Assembly (NCBI GenBank): GCA_937927895.1
Contig: CALGKA010000045.1
Coordinates: forward strand, 1 to 40,903
Reading direction: 5' to 3'
Length of the DNA stretch: 40,903 nucleotides
Source of the DNA: an uncultured Granulosicoccaceae bacterium
GTDB taxonomy: Bacteria; Pseudomonadota; Gammaproteobacteria; Granulosicoccales; Granulosicoccaceae
This document shows positions 33,965-40,903 of the stretch, piece after piece. Numbering within the stretch: position 1 is the first letter of the stretch; each line of letters starts with the position of its first letter. The notes under the pieces are model-generated. The model made no database searches, was not told the origin of the DNA, and was given only the letters and a program-made list of their open reading frames with translations. The position numbers were made by a program, and so were the translations under genes.

Positions 33965-34828
33965 CTACAGAATATAGACAAAGATAAACAAACCTAACCA
34001 AACCACGTCAACAAAGTGCCAATACCAGGCAGCTGCTTCAAAGGCAAAGTGATTGGTGGCTGAAAAATGCTTGCGAGTGCCGCGAAACATCACTATCAGC
34101 AGGATGATCGCACCCATACATACGTGAAAGCCGTGGAAGCCCGTCAGCATGAAGAATGTAGAACCATAAATACCGGTGGTCATTTTAAGGTTTAAGTGTG
34201 CGTAAGCTTCGTAGTACTCAAATGCTTGTAAGCCGACAAACAAGAAACCCAGTAAACAAGTGGCTAACAACCATCTGACCATTTTGGCCCGATCACCCGC
34301 TTGAATCGCATGGTGCGCAATAGTACAAGTAACACCACTGGTCAAAAGCAAAATGGTGTTGATCAATGGCAGACCTAACCATGACATTTCTTTGTAAGCA
34401 CCACCGAGTTTCTCAGGGCCATTATTGGGCCAGACATAATCGAAACCGGACCATAGAACGGCGTTGGTAGCCGCAGCACCACCTTCACCAGCACCAGACA
34501 ACCAAGGGCCTGAGAATGTGCGTGCATAAAACAATGCGCCAAAGAATGCTGCAAAGAACATCACCTCAGAGAAGATAAACCACATCATGGACATACGGAA
34601 CGACACATCAACCTGCGCGCTATAAGCACCGTTCTCTGATTCAGAGATCACCTCACCAAACCAGCCAACCATCATGAAGACCAGCAAAGCAGCACCCGCG
34701 GCCATTACAAACCAAGTGCCACCGTTCAATAGAGTGCCGAAGCCATAGAAAAAAGTGAATAACGCAACTGAACCCACGATAGGCCATTTGGCCTCATGTG
34801 GTATGTAGTAACTGCTTGGTGAGCTCAT
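33965..34828 (-). CDS. ctaE: cytochrome c oxidase subunit III
   Basis: Subunit III of 287 aa with seven transmembrane segments. It starts SSPSSYYIPHEAKWPIVGS and has WFGEVISESENGAYSAQVDVSFRMSMMWFIFSEVMFFAAFFGALFYAR, containing the conserved Glu. Near the end is FLTGFHGFHVCMGAIIL followed by AAAWYWHFVDVVWLGLFIFVYIL. It stabilises the catalytic core of the aa3 oxidase. It follows ctaG by 52 bases on the same strand. Confidence 0.97.
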   Translation of the reverse strand: MSSPSSYYIPHEAKWPIVGSVALFTFFYGFGTLLNGGTWFVMAAGAALLVFMMVGWFGEVISESENGAYSAQVDVSFRMSMMWFIFSEVMFFAAFFGALFYARTFSGPWLSGAGEGGAAATNAVLWSGFDYVWPNNGPEKLGGAYKEMSWLGLPLINTILLLTSGVTCTIAHHAIQAGDRAKMVRWLLATCLLGFLFVGLQAFEYYEAYAHLNLKMTTGIYGSTFFMLTGFHGFHVCMGAIILLIVMFRGTRKHFSATNHFAFEAAAWYWHFVDVVWLGLFIFVYIL

Positions 34829-34880
34829 TAGTATTCCTGCTTATTGGGCCTACTGAGCAGGCCTGTTGTTATGTCTTGTA

Positions 34881-35435
34881 TTAACTGTCAGTTAAATCAA
34901 CGGGGGTTTCACCCGTATCAAAATAAGTATAAGAAAGCGTTATGGTGTCGATGCCACGCGGTAAGTCTGGCTCAACAAAAAATATCAACGGCATTTCTTT
35001 CGTTGCGGCTACTTCAAACTCTTGCTTAGTAAAACAAAAGCATTCTATTTTATTGAAGTATTTAGCAGCAGAAGACGGCGCAACACTAGGTACCGCTTTA
35101 CCAACCGCAGGCCTACCCGTGTTGTTAACTGCTGTATAAAAAGCTTTGTACGTTTTGCCAGGGATTACTTCCATGGTCCGCTGCGTGGGTGTAAAGGTCC
35201 AAGCGGCAGATGAATTCACGACAGAGACAAACTCTACGGTTACCGTGCGGTCTTCAACTGCCTGACCTTCAGGGTTAGCAGCGGCAACCGAATTGGTTCG
35301 GCCATTCAAGCCTGTGATATCACAAATAACCCTGTATAACGGCGGCATCACTACGTAGCCGAAAGCAAACATTCCTAACGCCAGCAACACAAGTTTGCCA
35401 GACACCAGTTTGTGATCTCGCTGTAAATCACTCAT
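34881..35435 (-). CDS. ctaG: cytochrome c oxidase assembly protein CtaG (Cox11)
   Basis: Cox11-type copper chaperone of 184 aa. One N-terminal transmembrane segment (about 13-33) precedes a periplasmic Ig-like domain. The copper-binding CFCF motif is at Cys132 and Cys134 (IECFCFTKQEF), followed by EMPLIFFVEPDLP and ITLSYTYFD. It delivers copper to the CuB site of CtaD. The start overlaps the stop of a 37-aa gene (TAATG). Position between ctaD and ctaE is the classic one. Confidence 0.96.
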   Translation of the reverse strand: MSDLQRDHKLVSGKLVLLALGMFAFGYVVMPPLYRVICDITGLNGRTNSVAAANPEGQAVEDRTVTVEFVSVVNSSAAWTFTPTQRTMEVIPGKTYKAFYTAVNNTGRPAVGKAVPSVAPSSAAKYFNKIECFCFTKQEFEVAATKEMPLIFFVEPDLPRGIDTITLSYTYFDTGETPVDLTDS

Positions 35436-35548
35436 TAACCTGCGCCTGTAGATTGTTGCATTTGCATATAGATGCTCAGCACGTAAAAACTAAACGCAAT
35501 CACAGCAAGTATGATTGGCACTTTTAGATTGCGTTTTTGTTTTGTCAT
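35435..35548 (-). CDS. small single-span protein of the cox operon
   Basis: A 37-aa ORF: MTKQKRNLKVPIILAVIAFS then FYVLSIYMQMQQSTGAG. It has a basic cytoplasmic start and one transmembrane helix. Its TAA overlaps the ctaG ATG (TAATG), and it lies in the short gap after ctaD, where many gammaproteobacteria have a small cytochrome oxidase assembly protein. Overlap and composition argue for a real gene; its exact role is unknown. Confidence 0.72.
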   Translation of the reverse strand: MTKQKRNLKVPIILAVIAFSFYVLSIYMQMQQSTGAG

Positions 35549-35577
35549 CAAAATGAGTTACCTATTGGTTCAGCTTT

Positions 35578-37167
35578 CTAGCTGAACTGCGCTGGTGGCT
35601 TTTCAAATGTGTGATACGGCGCAGGTGATGGCACAGTCCACTCCAGACCTTCAGCACCTTCCCATACTTCATCGGTAGCTTTCTCACCACCTTTCACACA
35701 CTTTAGAACCACCCAAACGAAGATCAGTTGCGAAAAACCAAAGCCAAACGCACCAATAGTAGCTACCGCATTCCAATCGGCAAACTGCATGCTGTAATCA
35801 GGAATACGACGTGGCATACCTGCAAGACCTACAAAGTGCATTGGGAAGAACAACACGTTTAGGAATACGGTTGATACCCAAAAGTGAATCTTGCCCCACT
35901 TTTCATCGTACATATTGCCAGTCCACTTAGGTAACCAATAATAAGTGGCGGCCATTATTGAGTAGATTGCCCCTGGCACTAGCACATAGTGAAAGTGCGC
36001 TACAACAAAATAGGTATCGTGATATTGAATGTCAGCTGGTGTTATCGCTAGCATCAAGCCCGACAAACCACCGATAGTAAACATGACTAAGAAACCAATG
36101 GCGAACAACATCGGCGTTTCAAATGTCATTGAACCGCGCCACATGGTCGCTATCCAGTTAAAGACTTTTACACCGGTTGGTACTGAGATCATCATGGTGG
36201 CGAACATAAAGAACATTTCACCTGCGAGTGGCATACCCACTGTAAACATGTGATGAGCCCAAACGATGAATGACAAGAACGCGATAGAACCTGTTGCATA
36301 AACCATAGATGCGTAACCAAATAAAGGCTTGCGCGCAAAGGTAGGAATGATGCTTGAGATAATGCCGAATGCTGGCAAGATCAAAATATACACTTCAGGG
36401 TGACCAAAAAACCAGAAGATATGCTGATACATCACTGGATCACCACCACCGGCGGCATTAAAGAAACTAGTCCCGAAGAATCGGTCAGTTAGAAGCATGG
36501 TAACCGCACCCGCTAGTACTGGAATAACCGCAATAAGCAGGTAAGCAGTGATTAGCCATGTCCATACAAACAGAGGCATTTGCATTAGAGTCATGCCTGG
36601 TGCACGCATGTTGAAGATAGTCGCAACAATATTAATAGACCCCATCACTGATGAGATACCCATAAAGTGAATCGCGAAAATCACAAACGCAAAACTATCA
36701 GGCCCTTGCAATGACAACGGCGCGTAAAGGGTCCAACCACCTGCAGGACCACCGCCCTCCATAAACAATGTAGACAACAGCAACGTGAAAGCAAATGGCA
36801 TGATCCAGAAGCTCCAGTTGTTAAGCCGTGGTAACGCCATATCCGGCCCACCAATCATCATTGGGATCATCCAGTTAGCCAAGCCAACAAACGCAGGCAT
36901 CACCACACCGAAGATCATGACCAATGCATGCATTGTAGTCATCGAGTTGAAAAACAATGGATCAACTAACTGCAAACCAGGCTGGAAAAGCTCAGCTCGG
37001 ATAATCAGCGCCATACCACCACCGATAAAAAACATTACCAGTGAAAACCATAGATACAGTGTGCCGATATCTTTATGGTTAGTAGTAAACAACCAACGAG
37101 TCCAACCTTTTGCCGGTCCGTGGTCGTCGTGGTCGTGCTCGTGGTGTCCTGCGGCAGCAGTGCTCAT
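35578..37167 (-). CDS. ctaD: cytochrome c oxidase subunit I (aa3-type)
   Basis: Heme-copper oxidase subunit I of 529 aa with 12 transmembrane segments. Visible landmarks are [17 protein letters not shown] (heme ligand His), [17 protein letters not shown] (CuB His and the Glu of the A1-type D channel), [10 protein letters not shown] (CuB His pair) and [17 protein letters not shown] (heme ligands). Type A1, as in mitochondria. It follows ctaC by 41 bases. A His/Asp-rich N-terminal tail precedes the first helix. Confidence 0.98.
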   Translation of the reverse strand: MSTAAAGHHEHDHDDHGPAKGWTRWLFTTNHKDIGTLYLWFSLVMFFIGGGMALIIRAELFQPGLQLVDPLFFNSMTTMHALVMIFGVVMPAFVGLANWMIPMMIGGPDMALPRLNNWSFWIMPFAFTLLLSTLFMEGGGPAGGWTLYAPLSLQGPDSFAFVIFAIHFMGISSVMGSINIVATIFNMRAPGMTLMQMPLFVWTWLITAYLLIAVIPVLAGAVTMLLTDRFFGTSFFNAAGGGDPVMYQHIFWFFGHPEVYILILPAFGIISSIIPTFARKPLFGYASMVYATGSIAFLSFIVWAHHMFTVGMPLAGEMFFMFATMMISVPTGVKVFNWIATMWRGSMTFETPMLFAIGFLVMFTIGGLSGLMLAITPADIQYHDTYFVVAHFHYVLVPGAIYSIMAATYYWLPKWTGNMYDEKWGKIHFWVSTVFLNVLFFPMHFVGLAGMPRRIPDYSMQFADWNAVATIGAFGFGFSQLIFVWVVLKCVKGGEKATDEVWEGAEGLEWTVPSPAPYHTFEKPPAQFS

Positions 37168-37208
37168 AGCGACTCCAATTGGGTAAGTGTAATTTTATTC
37201 ATCATGCG

Positions 37209-38384
37209 TTACCGCAATGCTTTGATAGCTGAAGGCTGAATGGTGTCACCAACGTTATTGCCAAAAGCATTACGTTGGTAAGTTAATACTGATGCGATCT
37301 CTGTGTTACTCAACTGAGCAGCAAAAGCCGCCATGGCACTACCAGGCTTACCTGCATAAACAATATTTATATGTGCATCGTGATCACCGGTGGCGATAGC
37401 GCTTCCAGCGATTGCAGGGAATGCACCTGCAAGGCCTTTACCATCTACCTGATGGCATGAAGCACAAGCCTGGTTGTATACCTTCTCGCCGGTAGCCATA
37501 AGCTCATCCATTTGCCACTCGCGATCATCATCAGCGTCAGCAGTAGCCGTTACAGCTGCGCCGGCTGCGGCACCACTGTCTGCAATGGTTATTTTAGCAG
37601 GCGAATTTTCAGCAACCCACGCATCGTATTTCTCTGCAGAGACTGCCTCAACAACAACTGGCATGAAGCCATGGTCACGACCACATAACTCAGTACATTT
37701 ACCACGGTAGGTGCCTTCCTCTTCAATGAACGCCCAGTTTTCATTGATAAAACCAGGGATAGCATCTTTCTTAACCGCAAAATCAGGAACCCACCAGGAA
37801 TGGATCACATCAGCGGAGGTGTGTAGGAAACGAATCTTTTTGCCCACTGGCAATACAAGTGGGTTGTCTACTTCTTTCAAGTAGTTATCAAATTTTGATA
37901 CATCGACTCCAGAGCCAACCTGACGGGCAACATTGTGCTCGGCATCCAGAGTACTGAAAAAGCTGATACCTGAATCAAGGTACTCGTACTGCCACTTCCA
38001 CTGGTAGCCCGTGACTTTAATAGTCACTTCTGCATCACTGGTGTCTTCCATGGCAATCAGGGTTTTAGCAGCAGGGATTGCCACCGCTATCAAAATAACC
38101 AACGGAACTGCTGTCCAGATGATTTCCACCAACGTGCTTTCATGGAAGTCTGCAGGCTTCGCACCTTTTGATTTCCGATGCATGAACATGGAATAGAACA
38201 TGACGGCGAATACCGCCGCACCGATCGCACAGCAGACCCAAAAGATCATCATGTGCAAACCATAAGTTTCTTTACTGATCGGGGTAACGCCAACCGGCAT
38301 ATTATTGCCCGTACACGCAGCAATGCTAACCAGCAGCATCGCAGCCACAAACACACGCAATATTAACGACATTGGGGACCTCAT
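37209..38384 (-). CDS. ctaC: cytochrome c oxidase subunit II fused to a cytochrome c domain
   Basis: Subunit II of 391 aa starting at the ATG at 38384, which has GGAGAAGG upstream; the ATG at 38414 lacks this. A lipobox (SIAAC, Cys24) precedes two transmembrane helices (about 45-65 and 85-105). The CuA ligands are in VIHSWW (His195) and CTELCGRDHGFM (Cys230, Cys234, His238, Met241). After an Ala/Asp-rich linker a cytochrome c domain carries CASCH at 307-311 with a likely axial Met351 (GSAMAAF). The fused heme domain (caa3-type) should receive electrons from soluble cytochrome c or directly from the bc1 complex. Confidence 0.96.
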   Translation of the reverse strand: MRSPMSLILRVFVAAMLLVSIAACTGNNMPVGVTPISKETYGLHMMIFWVCCAIGAAVFAVMFYSMFMHRKSKGAKPADFHESTLVEIIWTAVPLVILIAVAIPAAKTLIAMEDTSDAEVTIKVTGYQWKWQYEYLDSGISFFSTLDAEHNVARQVGSGVDVSKFDNYLKEVDNPLVLPVGKKIRFLHTSADVIHSWWVPDFAVKKDAIPGFINENWAFIEEEGTYRGKCTELCGRDHGFMPVVVEAVSAEKYDAWVAENSPAKITIADSGAAAGAAVTATADADDDREWQMDELMATGEKVYNQACASCHQVDGKGLAGAFPAIAGSAIATGDHDAHINIVYAGKPGSAMAAFAAQLSNTEIASVLTYQRNAFGNNVGDTIQPSAIKALR

Positions 38385-38427
38385 TTGGGACCTTCTCCAA
38401 TTGGCAAATAACAAGATTTTAGCTCAA

Positions 38428-38451
38428 CACAACCGGCAGACGCCGGTTGTG
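38428..38451. promoter_or_regulatory. hairpin in the ctaC leader
   Basis: CACAACCGGC at 38428-38437 pairs perfectly with GCCGGTTGTG at 38442-38451 around AGAC. It lies between the DUF2244 gene and ctaC, about 45 bases before the ctaC start. No T run follows on the minus strand, so it may be an mRNA-stability or processing structure rather than a terminator. Confidence 0.45.
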
Positions 38452-38490
38452 CACAATATTCAATTACAATCCCGGGAATCGGGCGAAAAC

Positions 38491-38994
38491 TCAGCTGACC
38501 AGCCTGAGCTTGGATTCATCTAAGTGTAGGCAACGCAATACTTCTGTATATAGCAGCCGTTTGTCTTCTTTACCAAGAGCGCGGCCTATTTCCAAACTCT
38601 TGCCACTGCACTGCAAACTCAACGTGCCCACTTCAAAAGCACTAGATGGGTCTGCAAATTTTACTTTGGTCCAGTGACTTGGTAATTCCGACGTCATCAC
38701 TGGTTTATTATATCCACTTTCAACTAACAGCTTGTCTCCTACCATGGAGATCACTTCCGTGTAGCCTAGCCGGCGGTATGCCTTGCTTAGACAGAAATAC
38801 ACCATCAAGAACTCAAGGCCTGCAAAAGGCAAAACCATCCAAAAGCCAAACGAGGCAATAACACCACCAAAAACGGCACTTAGGCCGCCCAATGAAGCAG
38901 CTAAGAGCACATTGGCGCGCCAACTCATTGATCGGTTCGCACGGACGACAATCTGGGTAACACCCGTATCGCTATTGACTTGCCGTAAGACCAT
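38491..38994 (-). CDS. DUF2244-domain membrane protein
   Basis: Protein of 167 aa with two transmembrane segments at about 28-48 and 50-70 and a soluble C-terminal part. It begins with the family's NRSMSWRANVLLAASLGGLSAVFGG segment and has FCLSKAYRRLGYTEVISMVGDKLLVESGY. DUF2244 genes commonly sit just upstream of ctaC in proteobacteria, as here. Its role in the oxidase cluster is unknown. Confidence 0.85.
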   Translation of the reverse strand: MVLRQVNSDTGVTQIVVRANRSMSWRANVLLAASLGGLSAVFGGVIASFGFWMVLPFAGLEFLMVYFCLSKAYRRLGYTEVISMVGDKLLVESGYNKPVMTSELPSHWTKVKFADPSSAFEVGTLSLQCSGKSLEIGRALGKEDKRLLYTEVLRCLHLDESKLRLVS

Positions 38995-39337
38995 TACATT
39001 AGTGCCCGTCGGTTAACCATGTGTATGTTAGCGCAACAACCGATGTCGCTCAATTGTGACAAGCCGATAGTTCACCTGCCAACATTACCTTTTACACGGG
39101 ATTACCGCTCCAAGATATTATAAAGTTTACCCTCAGGAACTTTCGAGATCGTGAACGCCGTGTTTCATATGCGTGAACGTCTTTGGCAAAACATTAGACC
39201 GATTTCAGTAATTTCAGTAATTACTGAAATCTATGATAATCCACAGTGGTTATCTGCGGCAAGTCTTGAGCCAAATTGAGCGAAAAAAATGTGCAATAAA
39301 TGCGTTTTTACAACGATAAGCACTAAAAAAGCCTGGT
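38995..39337. other. 343-bp regulatory gap upstream of the oxidase block
   Basis: No gene is supported. It holds a perfect TATAAT on the minus strand (39122-39117) 123 bases before the DUF2244 start, a pair of CGTGAACG direct repeats (39150 and 39172, 22 bp apart), and a perfect 20-bp palindrome at 39211. It probably contains the promoter for DUF2244-ctaCD-ctaG-ctaE. No good -35 box faces the TATAAT. Confidence 0.5.
39202..39230. promoter_or_regulatory. perfect 20-bp palindrome with an extra half-site
   Basis: ATTTCAGTAATTACTGAAAT at 39211-39230 is an exact palindrome, and ATTTCAGTA is also present just before it at 39202-39210. This has the form of a dimeric regulator's operator with an additional half-site. 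I cannot match it to a known regulator. It is about 220 bp upstream of the DUF2244 start and beyond the 3' end of the BioC-like gene. Confidence 0.55.
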
Positions 39338-40204
39338 TTAGCGCTTACGCAACTGATCCAGCGGAAAGTAGAAATCTCCTTGCGGAGCTTTAGGCACGCC
39401 ACTCCAACCATGCGCAACCACTAATTCCAGTGTGGCATCAATACCCCCGTTTTTATTCCGAGGATACACTTCAGCAAGTCGTTGCTTGACGCTTGCAGCA
39501 GTAAGGCCTTTGCGCCGACCACTGAGCACATTGATAAAACCCAAACCGACCAGCTCTTCAAGCAATGTCTCCACCGAACTGTAAGTCACCGTGAGCCGTT
39601 GTGTATCAAGCACTGGATCGGCAATACCGGCTTTCATCATTAGATCACCGACATCGTGCATATCTATGAAGGCATTAATATGTTGGCTTTCGTCAATTTG
39701 AGACCAAGCGGTGCGCAGTTCGATTAACGTATCTGGGCCAGCGGTGCTAATAAAGAATGCACCATCATTTACCAGCAGCCGATTAATTTCGAGCATGAGA
39801 TCATCAGGGTTAAACACCCAGGGCAACATCATATTTGAAACGATCAGGTCAAAGCTGTCATTGGCAAACGGCAGTGTGTGAGTAGCATCCAGACAGACCA
39901 ATAAAGACCGTTTCTGCCAAAAGCGGCGCTTGGCAGTGGCGAGTTGTAAGCGCTGTATGCTTAAGTCAGCACCAATGATAGAGGCCTTAGGAAATAGATT
40001 TTGCAGCACACGCAGGTGCCTTGCATCGCCGGTACCGAGATCCATAATGCGAGTCGGCGGTTCCTTTAACAGCGCCAGCCGTTCATGCAGCTGTTCAACC
40101 ACACTATCAAGCATTGATAAAGCCTGCGGCTGCTGTGGGCGCTGCAAGGTTTTAGCAAGCAATCGCATATCAGGTGCTAAGCCGTGCAAATCTATTGGGT
40201 CCAC
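39338..40204 (-). CDS. bioC: BioC/NDUFAF5-like SAM-dependent methyltransferase
   Basis: Class I methyltransferase of 288 aa. The SAM loop IMDLGTGDARHL is at 53-64, then LPFANDSFDLIVSNMMLPWV and a C-terminal FIDMHDVGDLMMKAGIADPVLDTQRLTVTYSSVETLLEEL. These are shared by BioC, the malonyl-ACP methyltransferase of biotin synthesis, and by NDUFAF5-type proteins of complex I assembly. No other bio gene is in the window, so the choice between the two is open. It is divergent from plsY. Confidence 0.75.
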   Translation of the reverse strand: MDPIDLHGLAPDMRLLAKTLQRPQQPQALSMLDSVVEQLHERLALLKEPPTRIMDLGTGDARHLRVLQNLFPKASIIGADLSIQRLQLATAKRRFWQKRSLLVCLDATHTLPFANDSFDLIVSNMMLPWVFNPDDLMLEINRLLVNDGAFFISTAGPDTLIELRTAWSQIDESQHINAFIDMHDVGDLMMKAGIADPVLDTQRLTVTYSSVETLLEELVGLGFINVLSGRRKGLTAASVKQRLAEVYPRNKNGGIDATLELVVAHGWSGVPKAPQGDFYFPLDQLRKR

Positions 40205-40379
40205 TAAATTTTTCTATCTCTAAACGGTCGTCAACGACCTACCTCGGTAATTCTATAACGACTGCATGCACACCAGTGATCTAACTGCCTGAAACACTAT
40301 AGGTTTGTGCTTATACGTTGAGCACTTTTAGTGAATGACGCCGCCGTATCCTTCATACTGTGGTTTTCACTTTTTCAGA

Positions 40380-40903
40380 ATGCTAGCCATGCAGCTCAGT
40401 GCACTTTTACTACTGCCGATAGCGGCCTATTTTATAGGCTCAATCTCGGCCGCCATCATCGTGTGTAAAATCATGGGCTTGCCAGACCCCCGCACTGAAG
40501 GCTCGGGAAACCCAGGCGCCACTAACGTGCTGCGAGTCGGTGGCAAAACGGCGGCAGGCATTACACTCGCAGGTGATGCACTCAAAGGCTTTGTACCGGT
40601 TTTTATAGCCAATTTACTGGGCGCTACCCCTTTAATTATCGGCCTTACCGCAATCGCTGCAGTCCTTGGACACTTGTACCCGGTGTTTTTTCAATTCAAA
40701 GGTGGCAAAGGTGTCGCTACAAGCTTTGGTGCGATCTTCGGTGTTACTTGGCTAGTTGGCTTATTAACGGTGGCAACCTGGTTGTTGTTAAGTTTTGCGT
40801 TTCGAATTTCTTCACTTGCTGCACTGGGTAGTTTACTGGCATTGCCGCTATTTCTGTGGCTAGTGACAAAATCCGCTGCATTGGTTGCGTGTGGGCTTGT
40901 AAT
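40380..40903 (+). CDS. plsY: glycerol-3-phosphate acyltransferase PlsY, 3' end outside the window
   Basis: Partial PlsY; about 174 residues are present and the end is cut off. The protein is membrane-spanning from the start ([21 protein letters not shown]). Motif 1 contains [12 protein letters not shown], followed by DALKGFVPV, and the second block is [21 protein letters not shown]. It acylates glycerol-3-phosphate from acyl-phosphate in phospholipid synthesis at the inner membrane. Starts at 40380 and 40389 are both in frame; I give the outer one. It is divergent from the BioC-like gene. Confidence 0.95.
   Translation, partial: MLAMQLSALLLLPIAAYFIGSISAAIIVCKIMGLPDPRTEGSGNPGATNVLRVGGKTAAGITLAGDALKGFVPVFIANLLGATPLIIGLTAIAAVLGHLYPVFFQFKGGKGVATSFGAIFGVTWLVGLLTVATWLLLSFAFRISSLAALGSLLALPLFLWLVTKSAALVACGLV

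Noticed and set aside
36785..37186. 133-aa plus-strand ORF inside ctaD
   Set aside because: It is antisense to a conserved oxidase gene, with no domain of its own.
39231..39255. DnaA boxes or an origin near 39240
   Set aside because: Only one degenerate TTATCCACA-like match is seen, with no cluster and no dnaA, gidA or parAB genes nearby.

Overview
The window looks like a chromosomal segment of a free-living, aerobic gammaproteobacterium. The evidence is the ftsY-ftsE-ftsX-rpoH block, the rsmD-coaD-ferredoxin and rpmB-rpmG pairs, a ctaC-ctaD-(small ORF)-ctaG-ctaE cytochrome aa3 cluster, and zapE, mutM, cca and plsY of the gammaproteobacterial kind. Base composition is moderate and even. I see no integrase, phage genes, rRNA, tRNA or CRISPR. 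A cytoplasmic SoeABC-type molybdoenzyme suggests sulfite, and so reduced sulfur, oxidation. I cannot name a genus.

Layout. 1-830: tail of an Asn/Arg-rich protein whose frame is interrupted. 870-2790 (minus): zapE and a YgjP-type metallopeptidase. 2971-4239 (plus): CPA1 Na+/H+ antiporter. 4248-8817 (minus): soeABC, joined by overlapping stop and start codons. 9068-13230: NDUFA9-like dehydrogenase, lipoprotein aminopeptidase, cca and an HNH nuclease. 13422-15964: DUF3179 protein, VanZ-like protein and two small unknowns. 16023-18388 (minus): NDUFAF7/MidA-like methyltransferase, folB and a QueG-like ferredoxin. 18446-19054: rpmB-rpmG with promoter and terminator. 19251-23314 (plus): four-gene GldA/F/G-like ABC system ending in a DUF4340 protein. 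23341-23509: MITE-like imperfect palindrome. 23589-25947: mutM converging on rsmD-coaD-ferredoxin. 26006-29676 (plus): ftsY, ftsE, ftsX, rpoH. 29802-38994: mostly minus-strand block with a secreted unknown, ctaB, SCO-like protein, SURF1, ctaE, ctaG, a 37-aa protein, ctaD, ctaC and DUF2244. 39338-40903: BioC/NDUFAF5-like methyltransferase, and plsY cut by the window end.

How the genes fit together. SoeABC would oxidise cytoplasmic sulfite and pass electrons to quinone. The aa3 oxidase cluster carries its own heme O synthase, CuB inserter, SURF1 and SCO-like factor. Three scattered genes resemble mitochondrial complex I accessory or assembly proteins (NDUFA9, NDUFAF7, NDUFAF5 types), so respiratory-chain biogenesis is a theme.

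The most interesting signals are: a perfect CIRCE (HrcA) operator in front of rpoH; an FtsE homologue that keeps Walker A and B but has lost the Q-loop Gln, the LSGGQ signature and the switch His; a 169-bp MITE-like palindrome; and many 14-19 bp tandem repeats, several lying at or just after stop codons. I did not find a clearly new multi-gene system.
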